Source: Phragmites australis (lineage: Eukaryota > Streptophyta > Magnoliopsida > Poales > Poaceae). From it: a stretch of DNA of 64,000 bases. The stretch lies in the NCBI RefSeq assembly GCF_958298935.1, contig NC_084944.1, forward strand, positions 18,197,679 to 18,261,678. Direction: 5' to 3'. Under the pieces are notes generated by a model, which was given only the letters and a program-made list of their open reading frames with translations, made no database searches and was not told the origin of the DNA. Below, in pieces: positions 21,376 to 32,072 of this stretch. Within the stretch, counting starts at the first letter, position 1, and the number at the start of each line of letters is the position of its first letter. A program made the translations under genes and the position numbers.

Positions 21376-22187
21376 ATGTCGGGACCGGTCTAAGACAAGT
21401 CTGATCCCATACCAAATATTGAGCTAGAAATCAATCTTAATACATAAAAGATTTTATAGGTGATAACTTAACACAAGGTTATTAACTTAACGTAGGAATA
21501 AGTTATTACAAAGAGGAACTTCGAGGGTCAAGAAACAATAAAACTCCGCAACTAGCGTGATCTTTATTTTCGCATCTCCCGCGGGCAGCCAATGTAGAGC
21601 ACCACCTTAGAACTCCTCATATTTAGAATAATCCTTAGAATATTCCCTAACTAAGCATTATAGTTATAGCAAGTGTGAGTGCATCTCGTACTTTGCAACA
21701 TGTGGTAAAAAATGCAAATGAAGGCATTTATAAAAATAAAGCTCATAGGGGTTCATTTACATAAAGGAAAATTTAATAAAAATATTAATAAATCAAATAA
21801 TTAGCTTAATGAACAATAATAAACAACCTCAAGAATTACTCCTCTTAACATAACTTAAACATCGACTGCCTCAACAAAAAACCAAGGTTGGCCACCTCAA
21901 ACATGATTCCCGCAATCATGAATGACCAACTAAACCACTAATATGTATATTTTAATCATATGTGGCATTCCTCGCTACTCATAACCGCGAGCACAACTAA
22001 TTAATTTGTTTTACACTTTGCAAATATTGTACATTTTATAGGCGGTGACGACAACGAGGTTTCACGGTGGCGTAGGCTTGGGTGGTTGCTGAAATTGAGC
22101 TCCGATGGTTGGAGTTCGACGGTGAGCGGCGAAAAAGCTTCCTGGGACTTCAACGAATCTGTTTGAGGGTCACATGGGTGTCGGAAC
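21376..22187 (-). mobile_element. Antisense Tekay-type LTR fragment
   Basis: The stretch starts TGTCGGGACCGGTCTAAGAC, which is how the 3' end of this LTR class looks when read backwards. It then runs parallel in layout to 11986-12680 of the element C LTR, including an alignable block near 21975-22020 (CATAACCGCGAGCAC and GTTTTACACT, compared with CATATCCGTGAGCAC and GTTTTACACT at 12627-12663). The GC-richer end (22035-22187) resembles the leader part of such LTRs. It is cut at 22187 by element D. Confidence 0.5.
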
Positions 22188-22964
22188 TGTTGATGACAAG
22201 ATTTGGCATTTCCGACTGGTACCGCGACTAGATTCTTATTTCCGACAAGATTTGGCTTAATGGGAGACCAGATGAACATTAATGCAACCAGGTGGATAGT
22301 AATTTCCGACTGATGAATAGTAACTTCTAGCTAGTGAACAGTATCTTCCGACTGTTGAACAGTAACTTTCGACCAGTGGTCATGACTAATGACCAGGCGA
22401 CCAGTGACCACGGTTTGTTCCTGCAGTTGGTCTCTGGACAGTCAAGAGTTGGTCGAATTTAAGGAAGCCGAACTACATTAAAGCGTATTCGGGTAGATAT
22501 ATGGGAGTTTTTACATGTTCAAATAGGAAATATATATTTTTTATAGAAAGTTTAGAGATTAGGTAGGCATAGCCGAATCATATCTGTAAAGCTTGTTCGG
22601 TTTGAATTAGGAGTCATGATCTCTTACAGCTATGACCTACTGCCCTTTAAATATGAGAGGGTCGTGGCCGATTGAAATCATAAAAAAAAAACTATCGATC
22701 AAACACAATTTATATTATCTTTCGTCTTTTGCCTAGCTCATGTGGTCCCGTTCTTTTTTCCCATCTATATTGCTTCCTGTTCTTGATCTCGATGACCAAG
22801 GACAAGCCATCGGCTATCCGCGCTCCGACGGGGTCCCTCCCGAGCATGGGTGATGACGAAGGTCCGATGACACAGTACCACGACCAGGGTATCCTAGGTA
22901 CTGCTGGCCAGATATTGCACACAAGGTGCTCAGTGTGTTGGTATGCCACATTTTTACGTCAACA
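22188..22964 (+). mobile_element. Element D 5' LTR
   Basis: It begins TGTTGATGACAAGATTTGG and ends TTTACGTCAACA, with inverted termini TGTTGA and TCAACA, 777 bases. It carries a family of short modules (CAGTAACTTCCGACT-like, about 22260-22385). A TTTAAATATGAGAGG motif at about 22645 may be the core promoter. The start matches 30279 base for base apart from scattered changes. Confidence 0.85.
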
Positions 22965-22971
22965 TACTTTT

Positions 22972-22989
22972 TGGCGACTCCGCTGGGGA
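22972..22989 (+). other. Element D primer-binding site
   Basis: TGGCGACTCCGCTGGGGA lies seven bases after the 5' LTR. It has the TGG start expected of a site complementary to a tRNA 3' CCA end and the form common in plant Tat/Athila elements. I do not assign the tRNA. Confidence 0.7.
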
Positions 22990-23176
22990 AGAAGTTTTTC
23001 GGCTTTCTCTTAGCCGATTTCTAAACCCTAGTCATGTCTACTTTGGAGATTTATAAAGACAACATCATTATGGCGTCATACGACGAGTTACCGGAAGAGC
23101 GCGTTTGGCAATCGAAGCCGACTTGGAGCAATGTCGGTAACAGTTGCTCTCGCGCTATGTGAAGACTCGATAAGGT

Positions 23177-25316
23177 GTGTTCAAGAAAGAAGATTCTCCA
23201 TCACCCACTGACCAAAGCCCTAAGGTAACAACTAATATGAGTGCTCAACCCTCTCCTTCTCATCAAGAGGTTGCTGTTATGATTGATCAATCCGTTGGTG
23301 CAACCATGGCTATTAGTGTTCAGAAATTGGTTGAGGATACATTGGTTGATAAGCTTCGGCCTTTAGTTCTACAAATTCATGAGGAACAAAAGCTAAAAAA
23401 ACCTGCCACTAGTAATGTTAGTGCTCCAATTTTACCTACTGTTGTTAATACATTACCTAGTGTTTCTTATGCGCATAATCCTCATGATGACCAAAATATT
23501 ATGGGTAGTGTTGCACCGGATTATTTCACTTCTCATACTATTAAAACTGATGCAACACAAAACCCATACCAAATACCATATGCCACGCACAATGCTCCAA
23601 CTTCGGCTCAAGCTTATAGAGCCAAAAATCATCCCAACGTGCAAACACCATATTACCAAACCGTAGCGTATAGTGTTCCACCTATACCGCCGCAAGGATC
23701 GGGAATCCCTTATGGGCCGATTCCTGAATAAAATTTTGCTACGCCACCTCTTGTTACTTCTCATGTGCCGAATTTTTCCACACCACCGCTCGAGCCAATA
23801 GTGAACCATAATCGGCTTGTAGCCGATTATACTGAAATCATGCGAGAAAGCTACTGTGCTTAGAGAGCAATTCAGCTTGGAGGTTAGAAGGAAAGCTCGT
23901 GCATACCAAAAGCCATATCCCGAGCACTATGATATAATCCCATACCCCCGTGGTTTCAAGGTTCCTGATTTTGTGAAATTCACCGGGGAGGACAATAGAA
24001 CAACTAGGGAGCATGTAGGCCAGTTTCTTGCACAATGAGGTGAAGCTAGTTCCAATGATGTGCTGAAAATTAGATTATTTCCTTTGTCATTGTTTGGAAC
24101 AACTTTTACTTGGTTTACATCTATTGCTCCTAATTCCGTTCATGTGTGGTCTCAATTAGAAGAGAAATTCCATGAATATTTTTATAGTGCTGATACTGAA
24201 TTGAGGCTTTCACATTTGATATCGGTTAAACAAAAATACAATGAACATGTTGTTGATTTTATTAGAAGGTTCAGAGATACAATAAACCGATGTTTTAACT
24301 TGACACTTCTGAAAAAGACTTAGTCGAATTAGCTTATTCGGGTTTGTTGTCTTATCAAGGAAAAGCTGGAAGGTTATGAATTTCAAGATGTTAGCTAAGT
24401 TTTGCAAAGAGCTCTGGCATTAGAAAGCTAGGTTAAAGAGTCTAGAAATTGTTAGAAATCAAATGATAAATTTAAAGTTGATCGTCCTAATGTTCACATG
24501 CTGGAGTATGAGTCTGAGAATTCGAACGATGATGATGTTGATGTGTGTGTAGCCAAATGGGCTTGGTCTTCTAAGTCTAAACCATTCGTTTGCTCTACTC
24601 TTAAGCAGATTCCTCCCAAAAATCGGCAAGAAGAAATTAAATTACTTTTGATGTAGCCAAGTGTGATAGGATTTTCGATTATTTGCTGCAAGAAAAACAA
24701 ATTAAGCTTCCTCATGGTCATGTAATTCCACCATTAGAAGAATTGAAGAGACGAACTTATTGTAAATGGCATAATTCTTACTCTCATGCTACTAACGATT
24801 GTAACGTTTCGTCGACAGATTCAATCGGCTATTAACGAAGGACGATTGAAATTCTCGGAGATGCAAGTTGACAAGTAACCGTTCCCGGTTAATGTAATTG
24901 ATCTCCAGGACAAGAGTGTTCTAATTCAGCCAACCCAAGCCGAATCAGCTAAAGGAAAAAATGTGATCGTCGGTAAAGATAGGCCAAAACCTTTGGGAGA
25001 GAACAAGAATTTGCTAAGAGAAGTGCTACTTGAGAAGACTCCCGAAGGTAAGGAATTGATCAAAGTTGTGTTGAACACTTCGACCCCTAGGGGGCATGGC
25101 AATGCTACGATGATCAAACCCAAAAATCCGGAGGTTGGCAGGTGGAAGATTAATAAAGCAAAAGGACGTGACAAGGTTGTGAAATTCAAACCCACTTTCA
25201 AACAACTTATGTCCAAATATAAAAAGGATAAGGCCGTCCAAACTCATATGAATCGGCCAATTAATCTCAAGCGATCAAGATCGCCTTTGAAGGAAGAAGT
25301 GCATGATCATCATTGA
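23177..25316 (+). pseudogene. Element D gag region
   Basis: Gag forms the virus-like particle. After a Ser/Thr/Pro-rich N-terminal part (23177-23731) comes the conserved core: YQKPYPEHYDIIPYPRGFKV then PDFVKFTGEDNRTTREHVGQ (23890-24035), a stop (24036-24038), LFPLSLFGTTFTWFTSIAPN and LEEKFHEYFY (24070-24190), and LSHLISVKQKYNEHVVDFIR with RFRDTINRCF (24205-24300). The spacing is that of the retrotrans_gag domain. A stop and several frameshifts follow, and a basic Lys-rich piece at 24963-25316 may be the nucleocapsid side. I see no intact CCHC knuckle. Confidence 0.75.
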
Positions 25317-25550
25317 CCAGAGGAGGATTGTGTTCCTGCTACTCACCCACCACTTGGGCTGGCACCATGGCCATGGATGCTTCCTCCGATGTCTTTTCCT
25401 CCTTGCCCAACGTGGAATTATAATGGTATGTGGATGCCTCCTCCTGCGTAATTAAATTATTTTCATCCGACACCACGTAGGCTGGTATTTGATAGAATAT
25501 CACGTCCTATCCACGACCGATTATGGCGGTCTAGTGATGTTCAATATGAT

Positions 25551-26575
25551 GTGAAGAAGGTATACCGGGTCAAGGGAAGTGTTGTTTCTATTCGAAATTC
25601 AGATTTTAGTACTGCTGAAATAAGGACCACTACTGCTGATAATATTGAAATAGGGACAATGAAAGTAGTCACCGAAGAGCTTGGTAAAGGACCGATTGTT
25701 ATTAGCAATAAATCGATCAAATTTGAAAGTATACCTACTGGTGTTCATGCTATTCCAAAGGATGATAATCATGAGGCAAATAACAGCGAGCCATCTTCTA
25801 AATATCTACAGCAGAGGTGGTGTCCCTCCAGTTTATCTCACACGAAAAAGAGAAGATTGCAGCAGCTACGCAAGCAGGAATTAATGGAGCAGCAAGCTGA
25901 AAAATTAAGGGATGATACTTTAAATGAAGTTAAGCCTATGCAACCCGTGAAGCAAGTGTGGAGACCAAAATTAGATACAACGACGGCTCCTGCGGCAGCT
26001 CCTTCACCAATAGCAACACCGGTGCGTATTCAGGGTGATAAGGAAGATGAGGAATTAATTGATTATGGTGATTTGCCGTGAATACTAATGATGCCTTGCC
26101 AACCGAAGGTATGGATGTCAATATGGTTTTTATGTTACCTTTGGAATTTTGTGTCGTGGATGAAGATGAAGTGGCTCAATTGAATTTGGGGCCAAAAGAA
26201 GCTATTGTTGAGAAGCCAAGAGAGACAGATCGACATTTGAAGCCCTTGTATGTGAAGGATCATATTAATGGGAAGCCGATTTCTAGGATGCTTGTTGATG
26301 GTGGAGCTGCTGTAAATTTGATGCCATACTCAATTTTCAAGAAGCTTGGTAGAGATGACAGCGAATTAATGAAAACTAATTTAGTGCTCAATGGATTTGC
26401 AGGTGATTCTAATGAGGCCAAAGGGGTTATCTCTATGGAGCTCACTGTTGGAAGCAAGACATTATCCACCGCCTTCTTCGTCGTCGAGGTGCAAGGTAAC
26501 TATAGTGTTATTCTTGGGCGTGATTGGATTCATGCAAATGGTTGTGTGTCTTCCACCTAGCATCAATTTTTAATT
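25551..26575 (+). pseudogene. Element D linker and aspartic protease
   Basis: 25551-26081 reads through as a Lys/Glu/Gln-rich linker ending in LIDYGDLP. The next frame (26078-26560) holds the protease: ISRMLVDGGAAVNLMPYSIF carries the catalytic Asp in DGGA, with GVISMELTVGSKT and AFFVVEVQGNYSVILGRDWI (the flap and the ILGRDW box) after it. A TAG at 26558 ends it and the reading resumes past 26580 (WVDDEVEIIHAD). Protease cuts the polyprotein. Confidence 0.8.
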
Positions 26576-26790
26576 CAATGGGTGGATGATGAGGTAGAGA
26601 TTATTCATGCGGATACTTTGGCCGCTGTTGCTTTGGCCAATGCTTTAGCCGATTGGAGATACGGCAATGTTGAGTTCTTGTCGGGTCTTGGTTTTTTAGA
26701 TTATGATTTTCTTAGTGTCTCCAAAGACGGATTTGTACCCGTGGTTGTAAAACCAACTTGTGATAATCGGCTCAATGGCATGATGTATCA

Positions 26791-28017
26791 ATGAGTAGAG
26801 ATAGGAATTTAGAATGGTTGCACAAGCGTATGGAGCAATATCGGTCAGATAAGAACGATATTTGTGAGGCCATTGAAGATTTAGATGAGTTAGATAAGTT
26901 AGGTCAAGGTTTTTCATTGGCCGGTCCATTAGACGAAGTTGATATAGGTGATGGTAGTATTCCAAGACCGACGTTTGTAAACAAGAATATGAAATCCGAT
27001 TACAAGGCTAAAGTAATCGAGTTACTTAAAGAGTACATAGATTATTTTGCTTGGGAATATCATGAGATGTCGGGGCTTAACCGAGAGTTAGTAGAACATC
27101 GGTAGCCTATCAAAACGGGATTTAGGCCTTATAAACAGCCCCTTAGAAGGATTAATCCTAATATGTATGATCGGATCAAGGAAGAAATAGACCGAATGTT
27201 GAAAGCGGGGTTTATTAGGCCATGCAGATATGCTGATTGGATTTCAAACATCGTCCCGGTGGAGAAGAAGAGTAGCGGTAAGTTACGAGTTTGTATTGAT
27301 TTTAGAAATTTGAATAAAGCTACTCCTAAAGATGAATATCCTATGCCAATAGCCAACATGCTAATCAATGATGCTTCTGGATATAGAATAATTAGTTTTC
27401 TTGATGGTAATGCTGGGTATAATCAAATTCTCATAGCCGAGGAAGATATGTCTAAAACGGCTTTTCGTTGTTCTGGTTTTGTTGGTTTATTTGAGTGGGT
27501 GGTTATGACATTTGGGTTGAAAAATACCGGTGCTACTTATCAAAGGGCTACGAACTTAATTTTTCATCATTTGCTTGGTATCATATTAGAAGTATATATT
27601 GATGACATAGTTGTTAAACGGATGGTAATGATTCTCATTTAGCCAATTTACATTTAGCCTTTGAAAGGATGCGTCGGTATGGTCTGAAAATGAATCCACT
27701 CAATTGTGCTTTTGGTGTGTCGCACCTACATGTAAAAGGGATATGCAGAAATTTCTGGGCAAGGTGAATTACTTGAGAAGATTTATATCAAACTTGTCCG
27801 GGAAAATCAGTGCTTTTTCACCTATACTTCGGTTGAAAAATGAGACCAAATTTACTTGGGGGGGGGGGGGGGGGAGCAGCAGCGAGCATTTGATGAGATT
27901 AAGAAATATTTGTCTACTCCTACGGTGCTTTGGGTGCCTGAAGCCGGATTACCTTTTCGGCTATATATTGCTGCGGGAGATAATGTGATGGGTACTGTTT
28001 TGGTACAATAAGTTGAT
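26791..28017 (+). pseudogene. Element D reverse transcriptase
   Basis: The N-terminal part has DYFAWEYHEMSGLNRELVEH then a stop (27103-27105), and PYKQPLRRINPNMYDRIKEE. The fingers and palm follow: GFIRPCRYADWISNIVPVEK, LRVCIDFRNLNKATPKDEYP, SFLDGNAGYNQI and KTAFRC. The active site reads YIDDIVVK at 27594-27617. Catalytic aspartates of LDGN and YIDD are present. A frameshift follows at about 27620 and again near 27725, then GKVNYLRRFISNLSGK. A run of 17 G at 27858-27874 replaces the codons after FTW and shifts the frame. TTPTVL-like sequence resumes in another frame to a stop at 28008-28010. Confidence 0.9.
27858..27874 (+). repeat. Homopolymer of 17 G inside the reverse transcriptase gene
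   Basis: Seventeen G in a row sit between TTTACTT and AGCAGCAGCGAGC. In relatives this point codes for a short Trp-Gly-Glu-type segment, so the run is an expansion within former coding DNA. It could also be a length error at a mononucleotide run in the assembly. Confidence 0.85.
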
Positions 28018-29142
28018 GGTAAAGACCATGCAATCGCTTATTTGAGCCGACGTCTTTTGGGAGCGGAGACAAGGTATGTCTTTATTGAAAAATTATGCTT
28101 ATCGCTATATTATGCTTGCACAAAGTTAAGGTATTATTTGCTATCCAGTACTTGTGTAGTAGCATGTCAAGCCGATGTGATTAAGTATATGTTGCAAAAG
28201 CCAATTTTGAGTGGTAGAATTGGTAAATGGGCTTATGCGCTTATAGAATATGATTTGGCTTATGAATCTTTGAAATCTATGAAATGCCAAATTGTAGCTA
28301 ATTTTATTGTTGACCATCGGATTGATGATAAGCATAATTCAGATGTCGGTTTTATATCTGTTAAACCATGGAAGCTTTATTTTGATGGTTCGGCTTGCGA
28401 GGTTGGACAAGGTATTGGTATTGTTTATGTGTCAGCTAGAGGTGCTATTTTTGAAACATCTTGTCATCTAGAATATTTTTGTACCAATAATCAAGACGAA
28501 TATGAAGCTCTCTTGTTAGGATTAGAAATTTTTAGCTCCATGGGTGTGAAGAACATAGAGGCTTTTGGTGATTCGTTGCTAGTTGTGCAGCAAGTTTCTG
28601 GTAATTATCAATGTTTCGACGGATCACTAAATAGTTATGTTGATAAGTGTCTAGATATTATTGCTGTTTTGGATTATTTTACTATCAATCATGTGTCTAG
28701 ACGTAATAATTTTAGAGCTAATGATTTAGCACAACAAGCATCTGATTATCAAGTTGGTAGAGGTAAATTTTTTATGATTGAAAAACTGATGCTTAAAAGT
28801 GTTGATCTTTGTATAACTGAACATGAATTTTTGGGTTCGGTTGTATCTTCTTCAATGGGAGAGAATGTTGAAGTTGCTGAAATTGAAGACTGGAGAAAGC
28901 ATCTCATTGATTACTTGAAATATCCAAGCAAGAGTGTCGATAGAAAGATTCGGAGGCAAGCTTTCAAGTATACATTGTTGAATGATGATTTATATCGCTG
29001 GACCGTGGATGGCGTGCTTCTCAAATGCTTGGATTCTAATGAAGCTAGGATTGCTATGGGAGAAGTGCATGAAGGCATATGTGGCACACATCAATCAGCA
29101 TGCAAGATGAAGTGGTTATTGAAGAGAGCTGATTTTTATTAG
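28018..29142 (+). pseudogene. Element D RNase H, second RNase H and integrase zinc finger
   Basis: One long open frame from 28042 covers AYLSRRLLGAETRYVFIEK and KLRYYLL (end of the first RNase H), then the archaeal-type RNase H: LYFDGSACEVGQGIG (first acidic residue, about 28378), NNQDEYEALLLGLEI (Glu), AFGDSLLVVQQVSG (second Asp, about 28570), and INHVSRRNNFRANDLAQQAS. Its catalytic residues look complete. Next come ALLNDDLYRW-type sequence (here YTLLNDDLYRWTVDGVLLKC) and GEVHEGICGTHQSACKMKW, with the integrase HHCC finger begun. A TAG at 29140-29142 replaces the Trp of FYWP. Confidence 0.9.
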
Positions 29143-30284
29143 CCTACTATGCTTAATGATTGCTTCAGGTATTATAAAGGCGGCAAGGTATGTCAAAAGT
29201 TTGGTGATGTCTAATTAGTTCGTACTGCTATGATGCATCCTATTATCAAACCATGGCCGTTCCGAGGTTGGGGTTTGGATTTCATCGACCAAATACATCC
29301 TCCATCATCTAAAGATCATCGCTTTATTTTGGTGGCTACTGATTATTTTACTAAGTGGACTGAAGCTATTCCTCTCAAGAACATGACACATAAGTAGGTA
29401 ATTGACTTTATTTTGTAGCATATTGTTCATAGATTCAGCATTCTGTAGACTTTAACTACGAATCAAGATACTTCATTCATGTCATGTCAGGTATGTGAAT
29501 TTGCCAAATCATTGAAAATTAATCTTCTTAATTCATCTCCTTATTATGCTCAGGCCAATGGTTAGGCCGAGTCTAGTAATAAAATTTTGATAAGCTTATC
29601 AAGAAGAAAACAGAGAAACATCCCAGGAGATAGCATGAAGTTCTATCGGAGGTTATATGGGCACATCGTATATCTAAACATGGTGCCACTAAAGTAATGC
29701 CGTATGAACTTGTTTATGGACAAGAAGCCGTTTTACCTGTTGAAGTGAATCTTAATGCTTTGAGATTGGCCGAGCAGAATAACCTGTCGGCTGTGGATTA
29801 TTATGATCTAATGATGGACATGATTGATGAAGTGACGGATGAAATGTTGAAGGCTTTGAAAGAGATCAAGAAAGACAAGTTGAGGGTAGCCAAAGCCTAC
29901 AACAGGAAGGTAAAAGCAAAATCATTTCAGATTAGTGGTCTTGTGTGGAAAACTATTTTGCCTATAAAATTGAAGGACAACAAGTTTGGCAAATGGTCTC
30001 TGAGTTGGGAAGGTCCATACAGAGTTATAGGTATCATCTCTGGAAATTCTTATTTGCTAGAAAGTTTGCAAGAAGAGAAACTGCCTAAAGCTATTAATGG
30101 ACGATACTTGAAGAAATTTTATCTGAGTGTATGGCAAGATGTTAGCAGAAATATGGCCGATGTATTGGTTACCATCGTCCTAAGGGGTATTCATGGCCAA
30201 GATGTTGATCATTGTCCTAAGAAGGGAGATGATATGTTTTTCAGTGAGCAAGCTTCACCAAAAAACAGGGGGGGCATATGTTGA
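29143..30284 (+). pseudogene. Element D integrase core and C-terminus
   Basis: Recognisable segments are CFRYYKGGKVCQKFGD, PWPFRGWGLDFIDQI, FILVATDYFTKWTEAIPLKN (first Asp), TTNQDTSFMSCQV (the position of the second Asp reads Asn) and SSPYYAQANG-stop-AESSNK (Glu). Stops at 29212, 29395, 29416, 29446 and 29563 all fall on codons that are Gln in relatives. From 29697 the frame is open: MPYELVYGQEAVLPVEVNLN, NKFGKWSLSWEGPYRVIGII, INGRYLKKFY, ending at 30284 beyond the polypurine tract start. The gene is inactive. Confidence 0.85.
30262..30278 (+). other. Element D polypurine tract
   Basis: AAAAACAGGGGGGGCATA directly precedes the 3' LTR start TGTTGATGAC. Its position and purine content fit the primer for plus-strand synthesis. 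Confidence 0.8.
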
Positions 30285-30949
30285 TGACAAGATTTGGTAT
30301 TTCCGACTGGTACCGCGACTAGATTCTTATTTTCGACAAGATTTGGCTTAATGGACAATCAGATGAACAGTCCCACGACTAGATGAATAGTACCATGACC
30401 AGATGGACAATAATTTCCGACTATTAAACAGTAACTTCAACCTAGTGAACAGTAGCTTCCGACTGTTGAACAGTAACTTCCGACTGGTGGTCTACCAATG
30501 ACCAGGCGACCAGTGACCACGGTTTGTTCCTGCAGTTGGTCTCTGGACAGATGGAAGAGTTGGTCGAATCTAAGAAAGCCGAACTACATTAAAGCGTATT
30601 CGGGTAGATATATGAGAGTTTTTACGTGTTCAAATAGGAAATATATGTTTGTTATAGAAAGTTTGGAGATCAGGTAGGCATAGCCGAATCATATCTTGTT
30701 CGATCAAACACAATTTACATTATCTTTTGTCTTTTGCCTAGCTCCCGTAGTCCCGTTCTTTTTTCTCATCTATATTGCTTCCTGTTCTTGATCTCGACGA
30801 TCAAGGACAAGTTGCCGGCCATCCGCGCTCAGACGGGGTTCCTCCCGAGCGTGGGTGACGACGAAGGTCCGACGACATAGTCCCTCCCGAGCGTGGGTGA
30901 CGACGAAGGTCCGACGACACAGTCCTCCTGAGCGTGGGTGATGACGAAG
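30279..30949 (+). mobile_element. Element D 3' LTR, truncated and rearranged
   Basis: The start equals the 5' LTR. Compared with that LTR it lacks about 90 bases around the TTTAAATATG motif (the junction is near 30690, CATATCTTGTTCGATCAAAC). It carries a 41-42 base module in three copies (30841, 30883 and 30924, partial) where the 5' LTR has one, and it loses the last part ending in TCAACA. The sequence after about 30949 is unrelated flank. Confidence 0.8.
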
Positions 30950-31285
30950 CCATCTTGTTATGGTAAATATATATCTTATTGTTCAGTAACATGACGAAGT
31001 AAATTTTAAAAGAGAAGGGAGTGTTGAAGTATGGAGATAGTGAATTTAGTTCATTTTCACTTTGCACGAGTCTCTTCAGAAAAGTAAAATGCAGCACTCT
31101 TAAATTTACAAAATGAAATTACTCCTTCATACACATGCTAACTGTTTTGGAAGGTTTTGGAGGGCCTACTATCATCAAAGTTTGCCTATGCTTGACAAAT
31201 TCGTGGTATACATACTTTTGCTATAGATATAAATATAAAACATCTGCTATAACATAATTACATCAGGTAGGCTTCATGTGTAATA
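30950..31285. other. AT-rich flank, no gene seen
   Basis: Between element D and the 3' end of the Rx_N gene I see no ORF, repeat or transposon end. It probably includes the 3' UTR of the minus-strand gene. Confidence 0.3.
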
Positions 31286-31948
31286 TTAGAAAGTCACTCC
31301 TCGGCGCTTCCTCCCTGATAGAGGTCTACCTTCAGGCATATCTTGAGTACAATTTGGAGCAAAGTGAACAAAAGAAGTATAAGGAGGTAACCTTGATTCC
31401 CATGACAATAGATTGAATTCTCCTTTTGGCCTAACGGAAGGATCTACGAGTAGTTCTGCAAAGGTCACCTGTGGCAACAGGGACATGCGTTCACACCCAC
31501 CCAAAAGTGAAACGAACTCTGCTATGTTAGCAACAATTGTTTCTAGGCTTCCCAATGCTCCATGAACCTTAAGATTGAGGACCTTGCCCTTGTTCGTTGA
31601 ATCAACAATTGTGCGAGGACGTTTGAGAGGATTGGCAGAAGAGAAGGAGAGTGAGTTGCTAACCTTGTTCATGGAACTTTCCTTGTGGAGCTGGAATTTG
31701 AAGGTATCCAGCGCATGGTAGCCTCTATACATGGCCTCCGAAAGTACCTTGAGCTGCATCAACATTCCAGAGTTTGTGATGTATCGTGCATCTGCCTCCT
31801 CCACAACGGTATGAACTCTCATCAGGAGATGTTTTAACCTCTCCACCTCCTCCTCCAAGCAAATTTTGCTCCCGTAGTACTTGTTTATGGTGAAGGAGAT
31901 AATTCGGCTGACGAGTTCACCTGCAACCGCAGTTATGGCAGTTTCCAT
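31286..31948 (-). CDS. Rx_N-type resistance-like protein lacking NB-ARC (about 220 aa)
   Basis: Read on the minus strand from ATG 31948. An upstream in-frame start at 31963 overlaps a TTTTGCAG acceptor-like site, so the inner ATG fits the family start better. The N-terminal half is the coiled-coil Rx_N domain of a grass NLR family: METAITAVAGELVSRIISFT, EEEVERLKHLLMRVHTVVEE, ARYITNSGMLMQLKVLSEAM, YRGYHALDTFKF. After a basic Ser-rich linker and ETIVANIAEFVSLLGGCERM, the NB-ARC block expected in the family is absent. The frame passes straight into a C-terminal segment, VTFAELLVDPSVRPKGEFNL and SRLPPYTSFVHFAPNC, then a basic tail and stop. The frame is intact. It may be a functional short Rx_N protein or a deletion product; the joining of the two ends is an inference from family memory. 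Confidence 0.7.
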   Translation of the reverse strand: METAITAVAGELVSRIISFTINKYYGSKICLEEEVERLKHLLMRVHTVVEEADARYITNSGMLMQLKVLSEAMYRGYHALDTFKFQLHKESSMNKVSNSLSFSSANPLKRPRTIVDSTNKGKVLNLKVHGALGSLETIVANIAEFVSLLGGCERMSLLPQVTFAELLVDPSVRPKGEFNLLSWESRLPPYTSFVHFAPNCTQDMPEGRPLSGRKRRGVTF

Positions 31949-32072
31949 CTTCTGCAAAATCACCAGAGTGTATAGGGGGGCTAAAGAGCGAACATGAAAG
32001 CTGATAGCTGTAGATGAACTGTCCAGGAATCCTAATATACATTTCCTTGCTCAATTTTGCCTCCGCGACTCA

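Larger units (their letters stand above)
22188..30949 (+). mobile_element. Element D: nearly full-length Tat-type Ty3/gypsy retrotransposon
   Basis: Two direct LTRs (22188-22964 and 30279-30949) flank primer site, gag, protease, reverse transcriptase, RNase H, second RNase H, integrase and polypurine tract, about 8.8 kb in all. The second RNase H before integrase puts it in the Tat lineage in the broad sense. Unlike element A there is no antisense ORF between integrase and 3' LTR. All genes carry stops or frameshifts, and the 3' LTR is truncated and rearranged, so no target duplication can be read. It sits in an antisense Tekay-type LTR fragment. Confidence 0.9.

Noticed and set aside
20907..21393. 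Short plus-strand ORFs downstream of the F-box gene
   Set aside because: No family features, no splice context, composition like the surrounding non-coding DNA.
22729..23013. ORF of 94 residues at the end of the element D 5' LTR
   Set aside because: It spans the LTR end and primer site; the homologous 3' LTR has lost the reading.
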